Part shown: positions 34,501-49,500 of the stretch, piece after piece
Layout: every line of letters starts with the position of its first letter
How positions within the stretch are numbered: position 1 is the first letter of the stretch
DNA from: Platycnemis pennipes
Lineage: Eukaryota; Arthropoda; Insecta; Odonata; Platycnemididae
DNA: 64,000 nucleotides
Assembly (NCBI GenBank): GCA_933228895.1
Contig: OW121852.1
Coordinates: forward strand, 106,599,544 to 106,663,543
Direction of reading: 5' to 3'
Notes under the pieces: generated by a model
Seen by the model: only the letters and a program-made list of their open reading frames with translations
Databases searched by the model: none
What the model was told of the DNA's origin: nothing
Position numbers and translations under genes: made by a program

Positions 34501-37500
34501 TCCGCACGAAGACGCTAAACCCCCATCATATGACAATTTAAGGAAGAGAAACTGAATAACTTCTAACAACACATGAACAGCCAGAAGCCTTTTTTGCTTC
34601 ACCACAGAAGTAGACCAGAAAAACTGCCTTCCTTTCCTTGATGCATTGGTAATGAAGAATAGTGATGGCATCCCATATCCCATCAAGTTCTGATCATTTG
34701 TATCAGATAAAACTTTTCTGACCCAAAAGAAGCACCATCTGGTCTGTATATCTAGAAGAATGGTTATCATCTCAAGCTCATCTGAAAGACAGCACAGAAG
34801 GTAGAGGAAAAAGGGCCCATAAAATGATTTCTGAGGCTTTTTCAGACAGACTGAAACACGCAGGATTTGCCTTTACATGATATGTCTCCAGAACAAGAAG
34901 CAAATTATATAGAGTATTTTATAAACACAACACTGTCACTGCATCAAGAAATCAGAAGGCATCTGTACAACCAAGGAGAACTTGCCAGAAAATATCGAAG
35001 AAAACTTCAGCAGAGTGAAGCAAAATTACGGAAAGCCTGCATCATGCAAACTTCAAGGCCTCTCAGAAGCTATTTGAAAGAGCACCATAAGAATATAAAA
35101 AAATGAATGGGTGCCAATTAGCCATAACCAAATACATGGATCCCATAAAATCAACTTTGAAAAAGCCAAATCACTCACCAATGAAGGACACTACTTCCCC
35201 CGAGACAATGAGAAAAGACACAGAGTTAGGCAAGATAAAACAATATGAATAGAGAAGATGTTTACATGCTCTTTTCCATGTTTGGCAAGCAAGTCTTCAT
35301 GAAAGACAGTAAACCAACAAATCACAGTGCACCCCACTGAATGAGAGGATGCAGGCAGACAAAGAGTTGGACAAGAGGCGGAGAAAAAGTTGCATCATTA
35401 CTTTGAATCTGAAGAAGCCAATGGGGTCGTTTACCATATTTTCCTTACTTTCGAATCTGATAGAGTTTGTAAAATAAAAAGACCTGTATTTTTCCGTTTT
35501 TTGATCCATCAATTATTTCTTGAGTTATAAGTGACGAAAACCTGATGTTTTTCACCCTTTCAGAAAAGTGGGCATGGTGCAACCTCTGACGTATATCGAC
35601 TTCGTCCAATCACAACTGAGCCCGCGAAGCTACTTTGCCTTATCGTAATGGGGGGGACACAGCTGAATCTGCCAATAGGAGGAGCTGCGACAGCATCTGT
35701 GCGAGCAGACCTTCCGAGAACCCCCCTCCACTCCCTTCCCTTCCAATAAGAGCAGTCGAGGAGGGGAGGAACATGACGTCGATGTTACCACAGCAGCTTT
35801 TTTGATGGGCGTCACCTTTTGCTTATTTTAATTTTTGATTTATGAATGAATGGTTGAGGATAGAAGATTAATTTTTTCACTAAAATTCATTTTTCGTTTC
35901 CATCTATCGATTTCTTGTTCAAAATTGCGAATTTGGTTCCGAGGAAACTGATTGCAATTGTAATGCTGATGACACTTCAACAAGGGACATCAACAAACAC
36001 AAGAGGAAATCCAAAATACCAACAATGGAACATAACCGTGGAAGCCTCACTCTTAATAAGATACTTGTACAGTGGACACTTTGTTAGGACGTTCCATGAT
36101 TGCAAGTTTTCCTTATTTGTATGTTCATTTTCTCAAGTCCGAGTCACAGTGCATGTAAATAATTCTGGTTAGCATGTTTTGGTTACATCTTTGGCATGCT
36201 TGGAGGAGGACCAAACCAAATTTGTTCTGGGATAATAACCACCCTATAGGTCAATATGATTATTATTTCTCAAGAGGTTTTATTCTTGCATTAAGAAAGA
36301 TTGTTATCACTTACAACAATATTTTGAAAGGTATATTATGGTAAAAAAAAAGTTTATGAAGAAGTAAAAGGACACCCACAAGCAACACATTATATTTTGA
36401 TGTTTGTTTGTTTTATGTCGTGGACATCAAAACTGAATAAGCACTTTGTAGCATTAATAGTGAAACAAGTGATTAAAATCAGCCATGGAAAAGCTTGATC
36501 CTAAGTATATAATTTTGGTGCAGATAGTGTATACCAAGCGTGCTGTTTGGTCATTATCGTAATAATTAATTATTAAGTGCCCACCAACATAAGACATTGT
36601 TTGGGAGGCATAATAAGTGTAATTGAAACATAGCTACAATATATGAACACCAGTTATCTACAGAATGAACTAAAATGAAAGTTGTTCCCCTGAAAGTTGT
36701 GCAACTCACAAATACTTCTCCAACTTATCTGGGGAAGGCCTAACCTGTTAAGCACATTTTCCTTGTTACCACGTTCAGATTGTTGGTTCCCTACATAAAC
36801 ATACTACTGAGAGTCCACTGTATATCATATGATCCTGTTTGGCAGAAATTCAGAATTAACTCTTCTAGCTCGATGGAGGGCTGGTAAAACCTTGCATTTA
36901 ATATGTCCAGCAGAAATGGAGTGTATCTTATGTGCTGTCAAATATAACGTGATGCTCCCATACCTTGAAGAGAGGAGCTATTAACCATGACATACCATAG
37001 CAGAAAGTAAGATGCTAACAAGACAATGAACTAAAGTAGACATGCACACTGAAAAAGGGGTTCAAGGGTTCCCTGTAAATGAAATATACTCCCTTACACT
37101 CCATCACTAACCTCTTGAGATGGTAGAATCCATAGTCGTGCTCAGTTAAGACAAGCAAAGTCCTGACGGCAGGTAGTAGCACTGCAAAAGGCTGATCACT
37201 GGCCATGCAATCACCACCACGGACATGCTCCACCAGAGCTGAGGTGAAAACTAAAGTCAACTCTTTGGGTGGAAGGCAAGACGCTAAGAAAGTCAAGGCG
37301 GAGGGCGAGTCTCCAGATAGTCCTGGCTTGGGTTGTGGAATTAGGCCAACTTCTGTGTCACACAGACACTGAAGAACAGACACAGCACACTCTTGGGCCT
37401 GCAGGTGCTGAGGGGCAGGAATGGTGTCCGGAGGGGGAGGTCGAAGAATGGCCACAAGCCACGGGACCAGAGTCGAGTACTGCCACTCCTCCCCACCACT

Positions 37501-40500
37501 TGCAGATGACACTGAGGCGCTGGAACGAATCAGCTGTAGTGCCACTACTTTAATCGGTCCGTGAGTGGTGAGGCATGCGAGGAAGTTGAGGAGCCTGGCC
37601 GTGTGGCCAGAGCAGGAGAACACTCCCGAGGGCGGAGGTGTGGGGTGCACTTCAGTGGAGAGACCATAGTGATCTTTCTCAGATATCGGGAGGACCGGGA
37701 TCCGGTTGTCACTCCCTGCCGTCACGTCTCGACCAAGGGCAGACAGCAACGAGTCGAGGAGGGCTCGAGTGATGACAAGTGCAGTGGCCGGAGAGAGGTC
37801 CGCTATCTGGATGCACACTCGCCTCAACAGTTGAAGCAATGGTGCAAAACTGCTCCCACTTAACGTAGCAACCACTTCTGCAATCGTGGACGCAAGGGGT
37901 TGGAGGTGAACACTCCACAGGCGGCGAGCGTTCAGAGCATCAGCTGCGAGTGATGATTCATTCTGGTCTTTCCCTATCGGGATTGGGAGCGGAAGAGGTA
38001 GGAGTTCGGAGAGCAAACGAAGCCCAGGAATGAATGCATGGGGGACTGACGTCAAGTACGTCAATATTTCGGCTATTGTCCTAGTCCACAAACTACGGGC
38101 AGGGCCATCAGGCTCAGTGGGGGCACCAGATCGGGAATTGTATGAAGAGAGTCCTGTCAAGACAGCAGGAAGGGGGGCAGCTGATGAGGGGGGAGGGGGA
38201 GGCTGAGTGTAGGCAACAAGGGCTTCGACAATTTCCCGACAGCCTTTCTGTGCCTGTGCATAACCGATGGAGGAGGTGGGAAACGACTGCAGCAGAGTGT
38301 AAGAGCGCAAAAGGATGGGAATCGAGGTCAGGTCATGGAATTCGTGCGCACGAGCTCGGATGAGTCGCTCAAGCATGCGCCTCAAGAGTTGGAGGGCAGG
38401 GAGAGCTATTGCAGCCAATATCGCCCCCACGGGTGACACAAGCCGTGTTGTGTGGAGCCCTGGCTGCTCAAACAAGTCGCATATTTGCATCAGGATGTTG
38501 CACAGGAGCGGGACACCATCTTCGGAGAAGAGCCCCAGCAGTCCATGGGTGTAACGCAGTTCCACATGATAGACTTCAAGATCATCCGACCCACTGTGGC
38601 TCTCACCAAAGCCCACTGCTGGGTCTGACAGCTGGGCAGGAGTAAGGGCCATGTGGGCCAGGAGACGGAGGATTGTAACTAGCTCACCGGGCAAATTGGA
38701 GGCATGCTCCCCATGAGCACGGAGACCCTCGCAGAGAGAGGCAAGATCTGGTGTCGCCCCCGATTCTACGGGCCTCAACCACGGCCCCACACCAGCAAGG
38801 CGGGAGTGTTCAACATTCCGCGCGGCAGCTGCGGCTATATCCTTCCCAAATTTCAACAGGAATGGAGCATAGTCAGAGTGGCGCACAGCTAATGCCAAGA
38901 GATCTCCAGCATAGCTTCTCCCTGGTGACTTCCTTCTGAGATGCACATCTGGTCCATCACCTGTGTCATCTAATCTGTCACCCTCCAGTTTGAGGAGCAG
39001 AGCGATAGCATCATCCAAATGACTAAGGACGTGAGCGACTGCACACTTCCCAGCAGGTGTTGAGGCAATGCTATACAGCCCATGGAGTGACTCCAACACA
39101 TCAGAGTGATCCGGATCATTTCCTGGCGTCGTAGCCGCATCGAGCAAAGCATCAACTTGCTGAAAAACACGGAGGCGATGAGCCATGATGAATCCTAATC
39201 TGTTGGGGTTCAAGTTGAACGAGATAGCATCAGTCATGTTGGGGCCTGCATCGTCTGGAGTCGTTGTCTGCATCAAAACCCTTAGCAATGCATTTGTTGT
39301 TTCAGGACGAGAGCAAAGGAACTGCATGCCATGCCAAGACTCCAGCATCTCCGAAAGTAGTCTGATAACAGCAGCAGGAGCTGAATTGGAGACAAATGAC
39401 CCTTGAACTTTGCTACACGCAAAACGGGATACAATCACCAGGCATGCCTCAGCAAGTCTATTCCGACGGAAGTACGCATACAGAGGTTTGTATAGTTCTT
39501 CCTGAGTGAAATCTTCTCGGACCTCAAACTGAGCACGGACAGGGAGGAATCTTTTAGGTTGAGATATGAAGTACTTTGCATGAACATATACACGCTGGAC
39601 CTCTTCCAGACAAACTGTCGCCATTTCTTCTTCACCAAGTGAAGACAATTCTTCTTTATCCAAAAACTGCTCTTCTTTTATTTCTCCATTCGCCATTTGC
39701 ATATTCGCACCACTCACTAGATTCTGCACAGTTTGGGAAAGCTGGGATAGAGTTTCGTACAAGTGCAACTTTCTTAAAAGAGATGACAGTGCAAACTTCA
39801 ATCGTGCTAGTCGGTTTGTCTGGATCATGGTCAGTAACATTTGATAGCAAGTCTCTTCCTTTCCTTCCTCATCACCTTGACCGAAGAATTTCTCCACAGC
39901 CAGTGGACTTAAGAATGTGGCATCAATTGCTCTGAGTATCATTAACTTTATGGATAAGGCCATGTATTCACGCTTGTATAGACTCAATAACATACGGTGA
40001 ATGTTAGCACCCATGACAATTTTGTCAATGTAAGCTTCTCCACAGCTGCATATTGCCTGCACCAACCTTACCCCTGCTTTGATGTGCCGTATTTTGTACC
40101 CTGGCTGAGGCTGTAAAAATGCCACCTCAAAATCCAATCCTAAGAGAACCCAGTTGACTAAGGTATCCATGATTTCTGCAGGAAATAACAAGGAAAACAT
40201 CATATTACTTTTTGACACAGGCTTTCTAGCACACCTGAAAAAATGAATTCAACAACGAGCACAAATTTAAGGGCAAGGAAGCACGTTTAAATACCAAGAA
40301 ATAATATTCATCATTTATAAATTTTCCAGTTCACTTCCATGGAAACATTTAACAACTATAGAAGGTAAAGTCAAATCACATAGTAAACAATACTGAATTC
40401 TGTGCTATATTTATGGGTGTCTATTACGGAACTTTCGCCGATAGGAGATACCGTTCAATACCACTGCCGAAGCGTATCGAACAAAATGATGGAGGTTGTC

Positions 40501-43500
40501 TAACATGCTATTACGGTTCATGCGTCGCTGTCATTCGATAAGCTTCGGCTATCTTCACGAACTTATCGTACATCGGTGACGTTGTGTGACGTAGGAGACG
40601 AAGCAGCATAAGATGGATGGTAACAAATGACGAACAAAAACTCAAACCTGCAATATTGAGATTATGGAGATTACTAATAAATGTGAATCAATACTTACAA
40701 ACAGTTTAAAACAAAGGTGACTATTCCAGTTTTGAATTTTAACTAGATTTCATTTGATTGCTTGCTTTCATTACTCCCGTAATTCTTGCTGCATTGATAG
40801 TTATCACAAAACCATTCATATTAATGTTGTTTATAAAATTGTGCTATTTAATCGACCTGTTTCATTCCGTCATATATAATGGGCAGGAACGAAATTCCCA
40901 AAATAAAATGCCAGTGAGCAAAATGTTCATAATCATATATCACAGTGTTTAATATTTTTGACTACATAGTTTAAAAGTCCATGTTATAACATGTATACAA
41001 GTTATGGTGACAATTCATTCCATTCCATCCATTCCTCAATTTAATATTAACCGCATTTACTTGTGTAAGCTGCGCATCTTTTTTCCAGAAATGCTGGTGA
41101 AAAAAATGGGGGTGCACACCAATCCTCCAGATTTTCGTGTAAGCCACGCACCATTTTTTCTCAAATTCCTGTTGTTTTTTTCTCCTAAGTTTCGCATTCT
41201 GTGAACATACCGACGTAATTGGTACGTATGGTCTAGTAGTAAATCGTACATTGTAAAGTATTCTGAAATTTTGAAGTAATTAATAATAAAAATCCACGTT
41301 TAACAAAGTCTGAGCTTACAACTGTACTTGAAGAAACGCAGGATCTATCCGTGCTATCCGCTCCAAGCGTGAGAGTAGTAAACAAGTTCGAATCGATCAT
41401 TTAGCATTTTAAAATAAGTTGATATTATTACCCTAAAATGAAATCTCTGATGTGAAATTGCGATCGTTTCCTTTGAGTACAAAACTACATATTACAAGCG
41501 ATGCCAAAAAACTAGGAAATCGAGCTGCAGGAAGGAGCTCTCATGAACAATGAAGCCTTCAACTGGACTTGAGCAAGATTTCTGAATAAAATAATTTACA
41601 GAATTTAACAGGTAATAAATACATAATGGCAACATAAAACTGAATATATGAAAAATATACATGAAATATCATCAATGAAAGAAAAAGTAAATTAACAATA
41701 AGCAAACCTATGACTATCATCAACAATACCTACATCTACAGGTTTGCCTTATTAGTACCAAAGTCAGGAAATAGAGCTATTTATTACCATCACAGCTCCA
41801 CATCAATCAACTACAATAAATGGTAACACTGTTAGATAAATAAGGTCAGTGCTGATTAGGATGGAAGAAAAATATTATTGCACATAAACAATTATAACAT
41901 ACAAATATTAAGTAGAATACTATCCTATGTGAAACGTAAAAACATACTAAATATGTTGAATGAGAAGGAATCAATGCTGACATATAACCAACCCTCTCAT
42001 CTAATCCATGGAATCTTTCTAACGCCATACTTTTCCAGCGGCTTCATCAATACACAAGTGATACATTGGTATTGCTTCAATCTGATCTCATCCAGTAGCT
42101 TTTGAAGGCTTCACAATAAATGCACAGGGATCTTCCAAGAGAAGGGGTTAAGGAATAACAGTAATGTGGAAAAAGGAAGGCTGGAATTCACAGTCATCAT
42201 GGGGATTTTGTGCCATGCACCACATACATAGTAATAGCTGGGAGTGCATTGAAATGGATCACAAAATGCTAATTAGCAGGAGATTACTTCTGCAGAAGTA
42301 AGGAAACCCACACGGCACCCACACCACACACACCTTTCAACCTGTTTTTGCATACTCGTTGTTATGTTAAAAAACATGAAAAGTACTGGACAAGTTGCTT
42401 TCCAAACCAAAGGGCATACGGCTTTGATCAAAGTAAACGATGGCATGATTCATGTCAAAAATGATGCATGTTTCCAACAGTTACACATGAATAAATCAAT
42501 GGAGAAATGAATCACAGTTGAATGAAGCTAGATTTTGAACTGGAATGTGCTAAGGGGAAAGCAATAAATCTCCCTCTTTCGGAAGGAGTATGATATGACT
42601 AAGGGTGATAGGGTTTGGAACAAATGTGCATTGATATGAAGGAGTATTAGGAAATAAAGATTTTAAAATTTCAATTTCCTCAAAACATTCATTTTTAACT
42701 TTGATAAGGAGAGTATATAATGAAGAAAAAAATGCTGCTGGTTTGGCAACAGTGGTAATGAATGCTTAGTTATAGGATAGTGACAATATCAGCAATATCT
42801 GTAGATTCCAGCAAATGGTACATTTCTGCATTTTTATCTACCTTCACAAGTCCAAATTTTACACAAACAAAGGATTTACAGCTGGTCACTCATATACATG
42901 ATACATATACGTAATGATTTTGAGTTACATTTTAGAAGGGAACATGAGCTTCTTGAAACATCAATCCAAAAAGCCAAAATTCTATCAAAAAGGCTGCGAG
43001 GAAATAATAGTTCACAAAAGAAAAATCAAATTAAGTAATTCCTAACAGAAAAGTGAGCAACATGCACAATAAATCAATTTTTAATAAAAGGCAAGTATAA
43101 CTCAAACAATTTTGCCAGAGCCCAAATAAGGCTAAAACACACCATTTCAGCTATGTCCCTTGTTTTCACAACACCTCCACTCCAATTATAATTTAAAGTT
43201 GAATGAAACTACCAACTAACCCTACCATGTCCAATGAAGAATATGTGTACACAGAAAATATAATAGCTGCACGCTTTTCTTTCTCACCTATCATTTAAAC
43301 CTTTGCAATACTCAACAGAGTATATAAGACAGTATCACAGCATGAAGCTGACTAATGTTAAAAGCATAGATTGGCTACAAGAGAAATTATACTTCTAGAT
43401 GCTCATTTCTTGACCTAACACCCCAAGTGTAACTGAATGATAAGACAAACTTCGATTTCATATATCCATATGGCCAATTCTAAACAGAACAGCAAAAAAA

Positions 43501-46500
43501 CCTTCAATCACAAGGCATTATCTACCTACTGTTTGAGCAATAACCAAAGCAACAAGGGAGCACTAACACTTAGTGAGGGTTTTACACTACATAGTACAAG
43601 AAATATCCTTATGAAAATCTATATAAATACTTAGCCTAACTAAGAAATTAACAAGATTTATGGGAAATGGAGGTAGGTACATTGTATCCCCAGCACCTCA
43701 AGGAAGTAGGCTCCACATTCTAATTCATAAATCAAACCCCAAAATAATACCCATTATGGAGTAAATCGAGTAGAGGCTAAAATTAACAGTGGTTTACCTT
43801 CCTTGGAAGAGGCATTAGGCAAAGCCAGAGAAAGCAGCCCAGGGATCTGTTCCGCAGCCTCTACCCATTCCTCGGCTACCTGGTCCACAACCCTTGTGGC
43901 TCCATCTGGACCTGCCTCAACAGTCAGCAGGGACTTGACCGTCATGGCTTGCAATGAGATTAACTCCTCCAGCTTCCGCAGCTCTTCCAGGCCAGTGGCT
44001 GCCGTAGACAGAGAGGCAACGTCCCCTCGTTGGGTCCCAGAACCTTCCGCCCGCGCACTGGTCATTCGAGACCCACGCCGCCGTTGCCGCCACTCCTCCG
44101 CCTCACAAGCTGTCATCGACGGGTCAGGCAAGTACTGCGAGGGAAGGGAGGAATGGGCGAATCTTGAGGGACTTATTGAAGCTTGCACACAACACTACAT
44201 TCACACCACTAAATTAGGGCGATTGGTTAGAGTTGAAAATTTCTTTGGAAGTGTTGAAACTGGTTTGAGGGAAAAATCAAATGTGACTCAGCAAAATGGA
44301 GTGAGGGCTCCATATTTTGGAAAAAACAAGAGGGCGAAAAGAATAAGCACCAGCCATGTATAAAAATGATGGTCTAGTTAAAAAAAAACACTAAAATTAC
44401 CTTCACATCCACCTCTTGTGCTTTCTGAACACCCACTGCAGAATAACCACTTCGGGAAAGCTAAGAAAATACAATAACTCAAGATGCTGCACCAGGGGTT
44501 TCTGTCGCAATGACGGTGCTTCCAATTTTCTATACAGATGGCAGCTCAGAAGGTGTATCTTCCTTGGGTACTTCAGACTCTTGACATCTCATTTGCTTCT
44601 TGGTAATACTTAGGCTGCACAGGCACTTAATCCTCTCAACAAAAGGAATAATTTCCTCAACATGTACGCCACACTAAAACTGGGTTGCCAAAATATAATG
44701 GTGATGTCTTCATCTGGTTGCTCCTTTCTGCCATGTGTAAAACACCATTTCTTCAAGCGGATCTGCCATTAGTATCACAGGATCAAAATAGCACCAAAAC
44801 TATCACAGTAGGAATAATACTTGATGCTCTAAAAAAACAATACTCATTACTATCTTCAAATGCAAACAATGCATTTGAAGAATTTATCACAGGATATCAA
44901 GGCTTCCTTGGAAACCCAGGATGGGCTAAGGGAGACTCAGCAATTACTTCAGCACCATTTCACAAATCACTTCCAACAGGAAAGCTAATTTAGCACAGCC
45001 TAATTCTTCACTAATCAAATTAGTGGTCTAAAATCCACAACAGTCAGTAACAGGCACAAACATATGCTTACATTTCTCTGTTGTAAATTAACTGAAGAAC
45101 AAATTCCCTGATGCCCGAACTCAAAAGTGTGAATGGGGTATACATGCCGCTACTTCGTACTGATGTGTGCAATGCATGAGAAAGCATTTGTGAGTATTTA
45201 AAAATCCTCCAGAGTAAACAATGATTTTAAAAATAATACAGCACATAAACGAAGAGAGGAAGGTTCACTAAAGGAAACACTAAAACATTCATCACCACTC
45301 ACTTTCCTATGTACTCTATAGCTTTCACAGAAAATACGGTTGGATGTGGGTGCAGCAATACTTCACTTGAACAAAGCACTTCCCAGAAAACCCATTAACT
45401 GGCGCCAATGCAGGGACGAACCTATCACTACTGAGCACTGACAGATAGGAGGACTTGAAACACTCAAAATATTTCAAGAAGCATTTTTTGTTGTGTTAAA
45501 AGAGAATTGAAAATTCATGTTAAAGAAATTCAACCTCACAGCAGGCAATCAAATAATTACCGATCCATCATAATACATGGTGTACAACACCACACTTAGG
45601 GAATAGAACAAAAGAGCAACAACATTCAAAAAAATTTTGCCCTCAACATTAAATAATTTTTGCTCTAAACATCATCAACAACAAGCAATGCAAGCATTAC
45701 CATCAAATTAACAACTGAATAATCTCTCCTAACTTGGCAGCAACATATCACAGAAAAGAATGCAAGAGAGCTTCCTAGTAGCACACACAATACAGCCATT
45801 CAATTCACACAGGAACTGATGTCTTCAGGTACCAATGGACAAAGAGGAATCTTCCTTTTTTTCTCCTTTACTGGAATCATCATTACTGGAGACCTTCACA
45901 ACCTTCTGAGAACCACTTAGAGCCATCTCTTTTCCAATGCCTACACAAGTCCAGCAGTGGGGAAGCACCAAGGGTGGGAAATTATGCTCTTCCGAGAATT
46001 CACTTATCACTTGGCACCACACATCTGAGCACTTCAACAAACAATGGCAATGAATGCAGTGATCGCACTAACATATCGGCATGTAAAAAAGACATATACA
46101 TTACTTAAATATTTAGAAAACATAAGGATACCAGTAATTCTTACCAACAATGGCTGAAGTTCACAGGAATAAGGATTAAAAGTTTTGCTCAGTTCCTCAC
46201 AGTAATCCGTCACGTCGAACTCCATGTCCTGATACTGAAAATTTGAAACGAGAAAAGAGAAAAAAAAATGTCTCACCTCGATTGCACAAAAATATACTCG
46301 AAAATCAATTTGCTTCCAGGTGAAAGGTTAAACCAGTGTGACAAGTTTTGCTGCAGAGTCAACTTTCCACCAGGAAACCAATTTTGATCAGCATAGGGTT
46401 ATTTTAATTGTTCTCAAAAAGATGCTTCAATAAAAACAAAACTGCAGTGTTAGATGGAGCTAAAAATGTGCCAAGAGTGTAAGCCATATGCAAATATGAA

Positions 46501-49500
46501 TCACTATCATGAGGAATTGCCCTGTGATAATCTAATTAAACTCACTAGCACTTTCATGACATGAATTAATGAATGTAATTCCTCTTCTTTACTTTAACAT
46601 GGGGACTGTCATACTCTTTGCTGATTGACTTTCTAGAGGATACCAAGTGACCACCCCAAACAAAAATAAACTAGCACATTGAACTGTGAAACCAAACTTA
46701 TTGGAACATGATTCACCATCGGGCCACATCACAGAGAAGGAGGGAAAAGCATTATTTTCGCACTGGGAGGGCAAGTATTTTGCTCCATACGTCAAAAGCA
46801 ATGCATCAAGGTGGGGGGAGGGTAAAATGCCATCATCCACTTTCAGCATGGGTGAGGGAGTTGGGGCAACTGCTTGAACGGGGGGGAAGAATGGGGGCGG
46901 GGGAAGATTCAGCTGTAGCACCTGTGACTCCCCCTCGTCCATAACCTCCTCGTCGCTGAGGATCGGCTCATACTGCTCCTCTGGTTCGTCAGCAGCTGGC
47001 GGGACTGGTGAGGGGGTGAGGGAGGCCACACCCCGGGCAAAGTGTGGCGGACGGGTGCCGCCAGAGGCTGATGCCGGCGAGGCCACGTCCGTTACCAGTG
47101 TGTTCAGAGGGCCATGACCTGCGACATCACCATCGAGGGCGGGTGAAGGTGGCCTCAGGTGACTGCCGCTGTTCTCAGCAGCCTCCTGAATCCCTCCGTC
47201 CACAGCATCTCCACCGTCATCCTCCATGCGGGGCCTGGTCGATGAGGGCTCTGCAGTGTGGGCTTCATCCGATGGGAGAGCATCCATTGGGGACATGGCA
47301 TCCTCACGGATACCATCGACCGCCAAACTGTGGGTTTTCGGGGCCTCATCCTCCACAGGGGCCCTGGGATGCTCCTCAATGGGCCCCTCCTGACCATCGT
47401 CTTCATCTGCCTCCGGGATCTCGCCCTCTGAGATGGATTCCACGTCTCCAGGGGAGAGCGATTCAAACAAGGGTTGTGTCACCTCTGCAAATGGACCACC
47501 CCCTTCACACACTCTCATGCCACGGAGAAAAGGGCTGGTGCCTGGGGGCCAAGCAGGCACCCTCCCCCCTCCAAGAAACCCCGATTCCACCCCACCCTCC
47601 CTGGCACCCCACAAACACACACAATCTCCAAGGAGACAGTGATGGGCACCATCTTCCAAGAACACACACCAAATCAGACATTAGTGCAAAAAATTTTGAA
47701 ACCTTTGGAATGCGATTGAAAAAAAAATGATCCAAAAACACGTTTCACTGATTGCCAAGGTGAGATTTCATCTAAACTGATTGCACACAAGTTAAGGTTT
47801 CACATGGGAAGGACATTTGAAAGCAAAAGGCCAGCTTACCACCAGTAATATTAGGTACAGTGAAGCATATTAGGGCAAGCCAATTAAGAAGATTGTAAGG
47901 AATATCACCTAGCCAAAGCAGATCTGAATATTACCATGGAAAAGTTAGCAGGATTTGAAATACTCTTTTTCTAATTTTCACGCTTAGTTATGGGTGCAGT
48001 GAATGTTGTATCACATCCTTTTACTGAAGAGTTAGGTTCACTGAGACTTATTCGGAACAAAAATTCCATCATTGATTAAAATGAACACCCAACTTCACGG
48101 CACAGACTTAAATGTAACACAATTAAGAATGATAAAATTTATGACCTATTACATATTATACACATGCAACCAGAAAATGGACAGTGGAAAATTTGCCAGA
48201 AAACAATAGGAAAAATTGGATCTTGTAATTATGAGACCAGAAAATTTCATCACTCACAATCAGTTGCCACATGAAAAAGAATAAAACTGAAAAGATGATT
48301 ATCTCTTGACTTTGCTGTAGCATCATCACTGTTAAGTGCCACTTCATGAACTCTTAGATGACAACAGCTAAACTGCTAACTTCAAAACAAATACACAAAT
48401 GCTGAGGAGAACTGACCCTACTTGAACTTCTATTGACTTGAGGTCACTAGCACCTCCAAGGGGAGCGGTGGCAAAAAACTATACTGGACACAATTGAGGC
48501 AGGTACCACAAATCCCTGAGGCCATTCCATTTACAGTGAAGCAATTTCAGACCCTCTCCTAACTGATGGTCGGGGAGGCAAGGAGCCAGAAAGACAGCAA
48601 ACACATCCTAAACGTTACCACATCCCATCCCGGGGCTTTCAACCTCCTGCCTCAGCAACTGACACACCAAATGCAGGCAGCACCTCCTGGCTGAGACGAA
48701 CTACTTCACTCCTCACCGAACCTGGAGATTCATTGAAGAGGTGGCCAGGTGGCGGGACATTAAGAGAGCATATCCCCTTCACCTTGTGGGAGGGGACCCG
48801 TGTTAAATGGAATGTACCTTTTCTCCCTTCTCCCTCACTCTCGTGTGGAGATAATGATGGCGCTGGAGCAGCGGGATGGGTAGGGGGTGTCCTTGGCCTT
48901 TTCGGCCCAGATGCCGTGGCAATCAAGTCACCTCCAGAGGTGGGCGCTACCGGGGGTGGTGACCTCGGCCTCTTCCTCGAGTCCTCTCCACCGCTGCTGC
49001 CCCTATCCTGCGACGAGCCCCTCCTCTCCCACGATCCACCTCGGCGGACACTCTCAGGAGACGACCCCCTCCTCTGCGACCTCTGCTCCTCGTGGTGGTG
49101 GTGCCGGTGGTGATGGTGGTGTGGAGGGGGTGGTGGGGTCAGCCCATCCCTCTTTTCCCCCCTCTCCCAACTCCTCCCTTCCCTACGGGTGGGTGCCACA
49201 GCACTGCTGGCCGCACTACCACCCGTCCATCCACTTCCTGTCCGCTCGCTCGACCCCCACTCCCGCTCTCGTGGCACTTCACTGTATTCCTTACGCTCCC
49301 GACCCCTGTCGTCCCACTCCCTCTCCGGTGCCAAGTCCCTTTCCGACCCCCTTACTACCCTCTCCACGTGCCGCGCATTCTCCCCCTCCCTCTCCCCAAT
49401 GCGGTGCCGGTCGCGAGACCTTGTGTCCCTCTCCCCCTTCCCACGCTCACCCCATTCTTTGTCTTTAGTCCGTTCCCATGGGAGGGGCTCTGTGTCATAA

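Noticed and set aside
34867..35106. 79-codon helical frame downstream of the Penelope-like remnant
   Set aside because: Charged and helix-like, but no family recognised and no ATG in good context; left as possible remnant.
47044..47730. 228-codon plus-strand frame, proline/histidine-rich
   Set aside because: Antisense of vir exon 46922-47484, whose composition explains the open frame.
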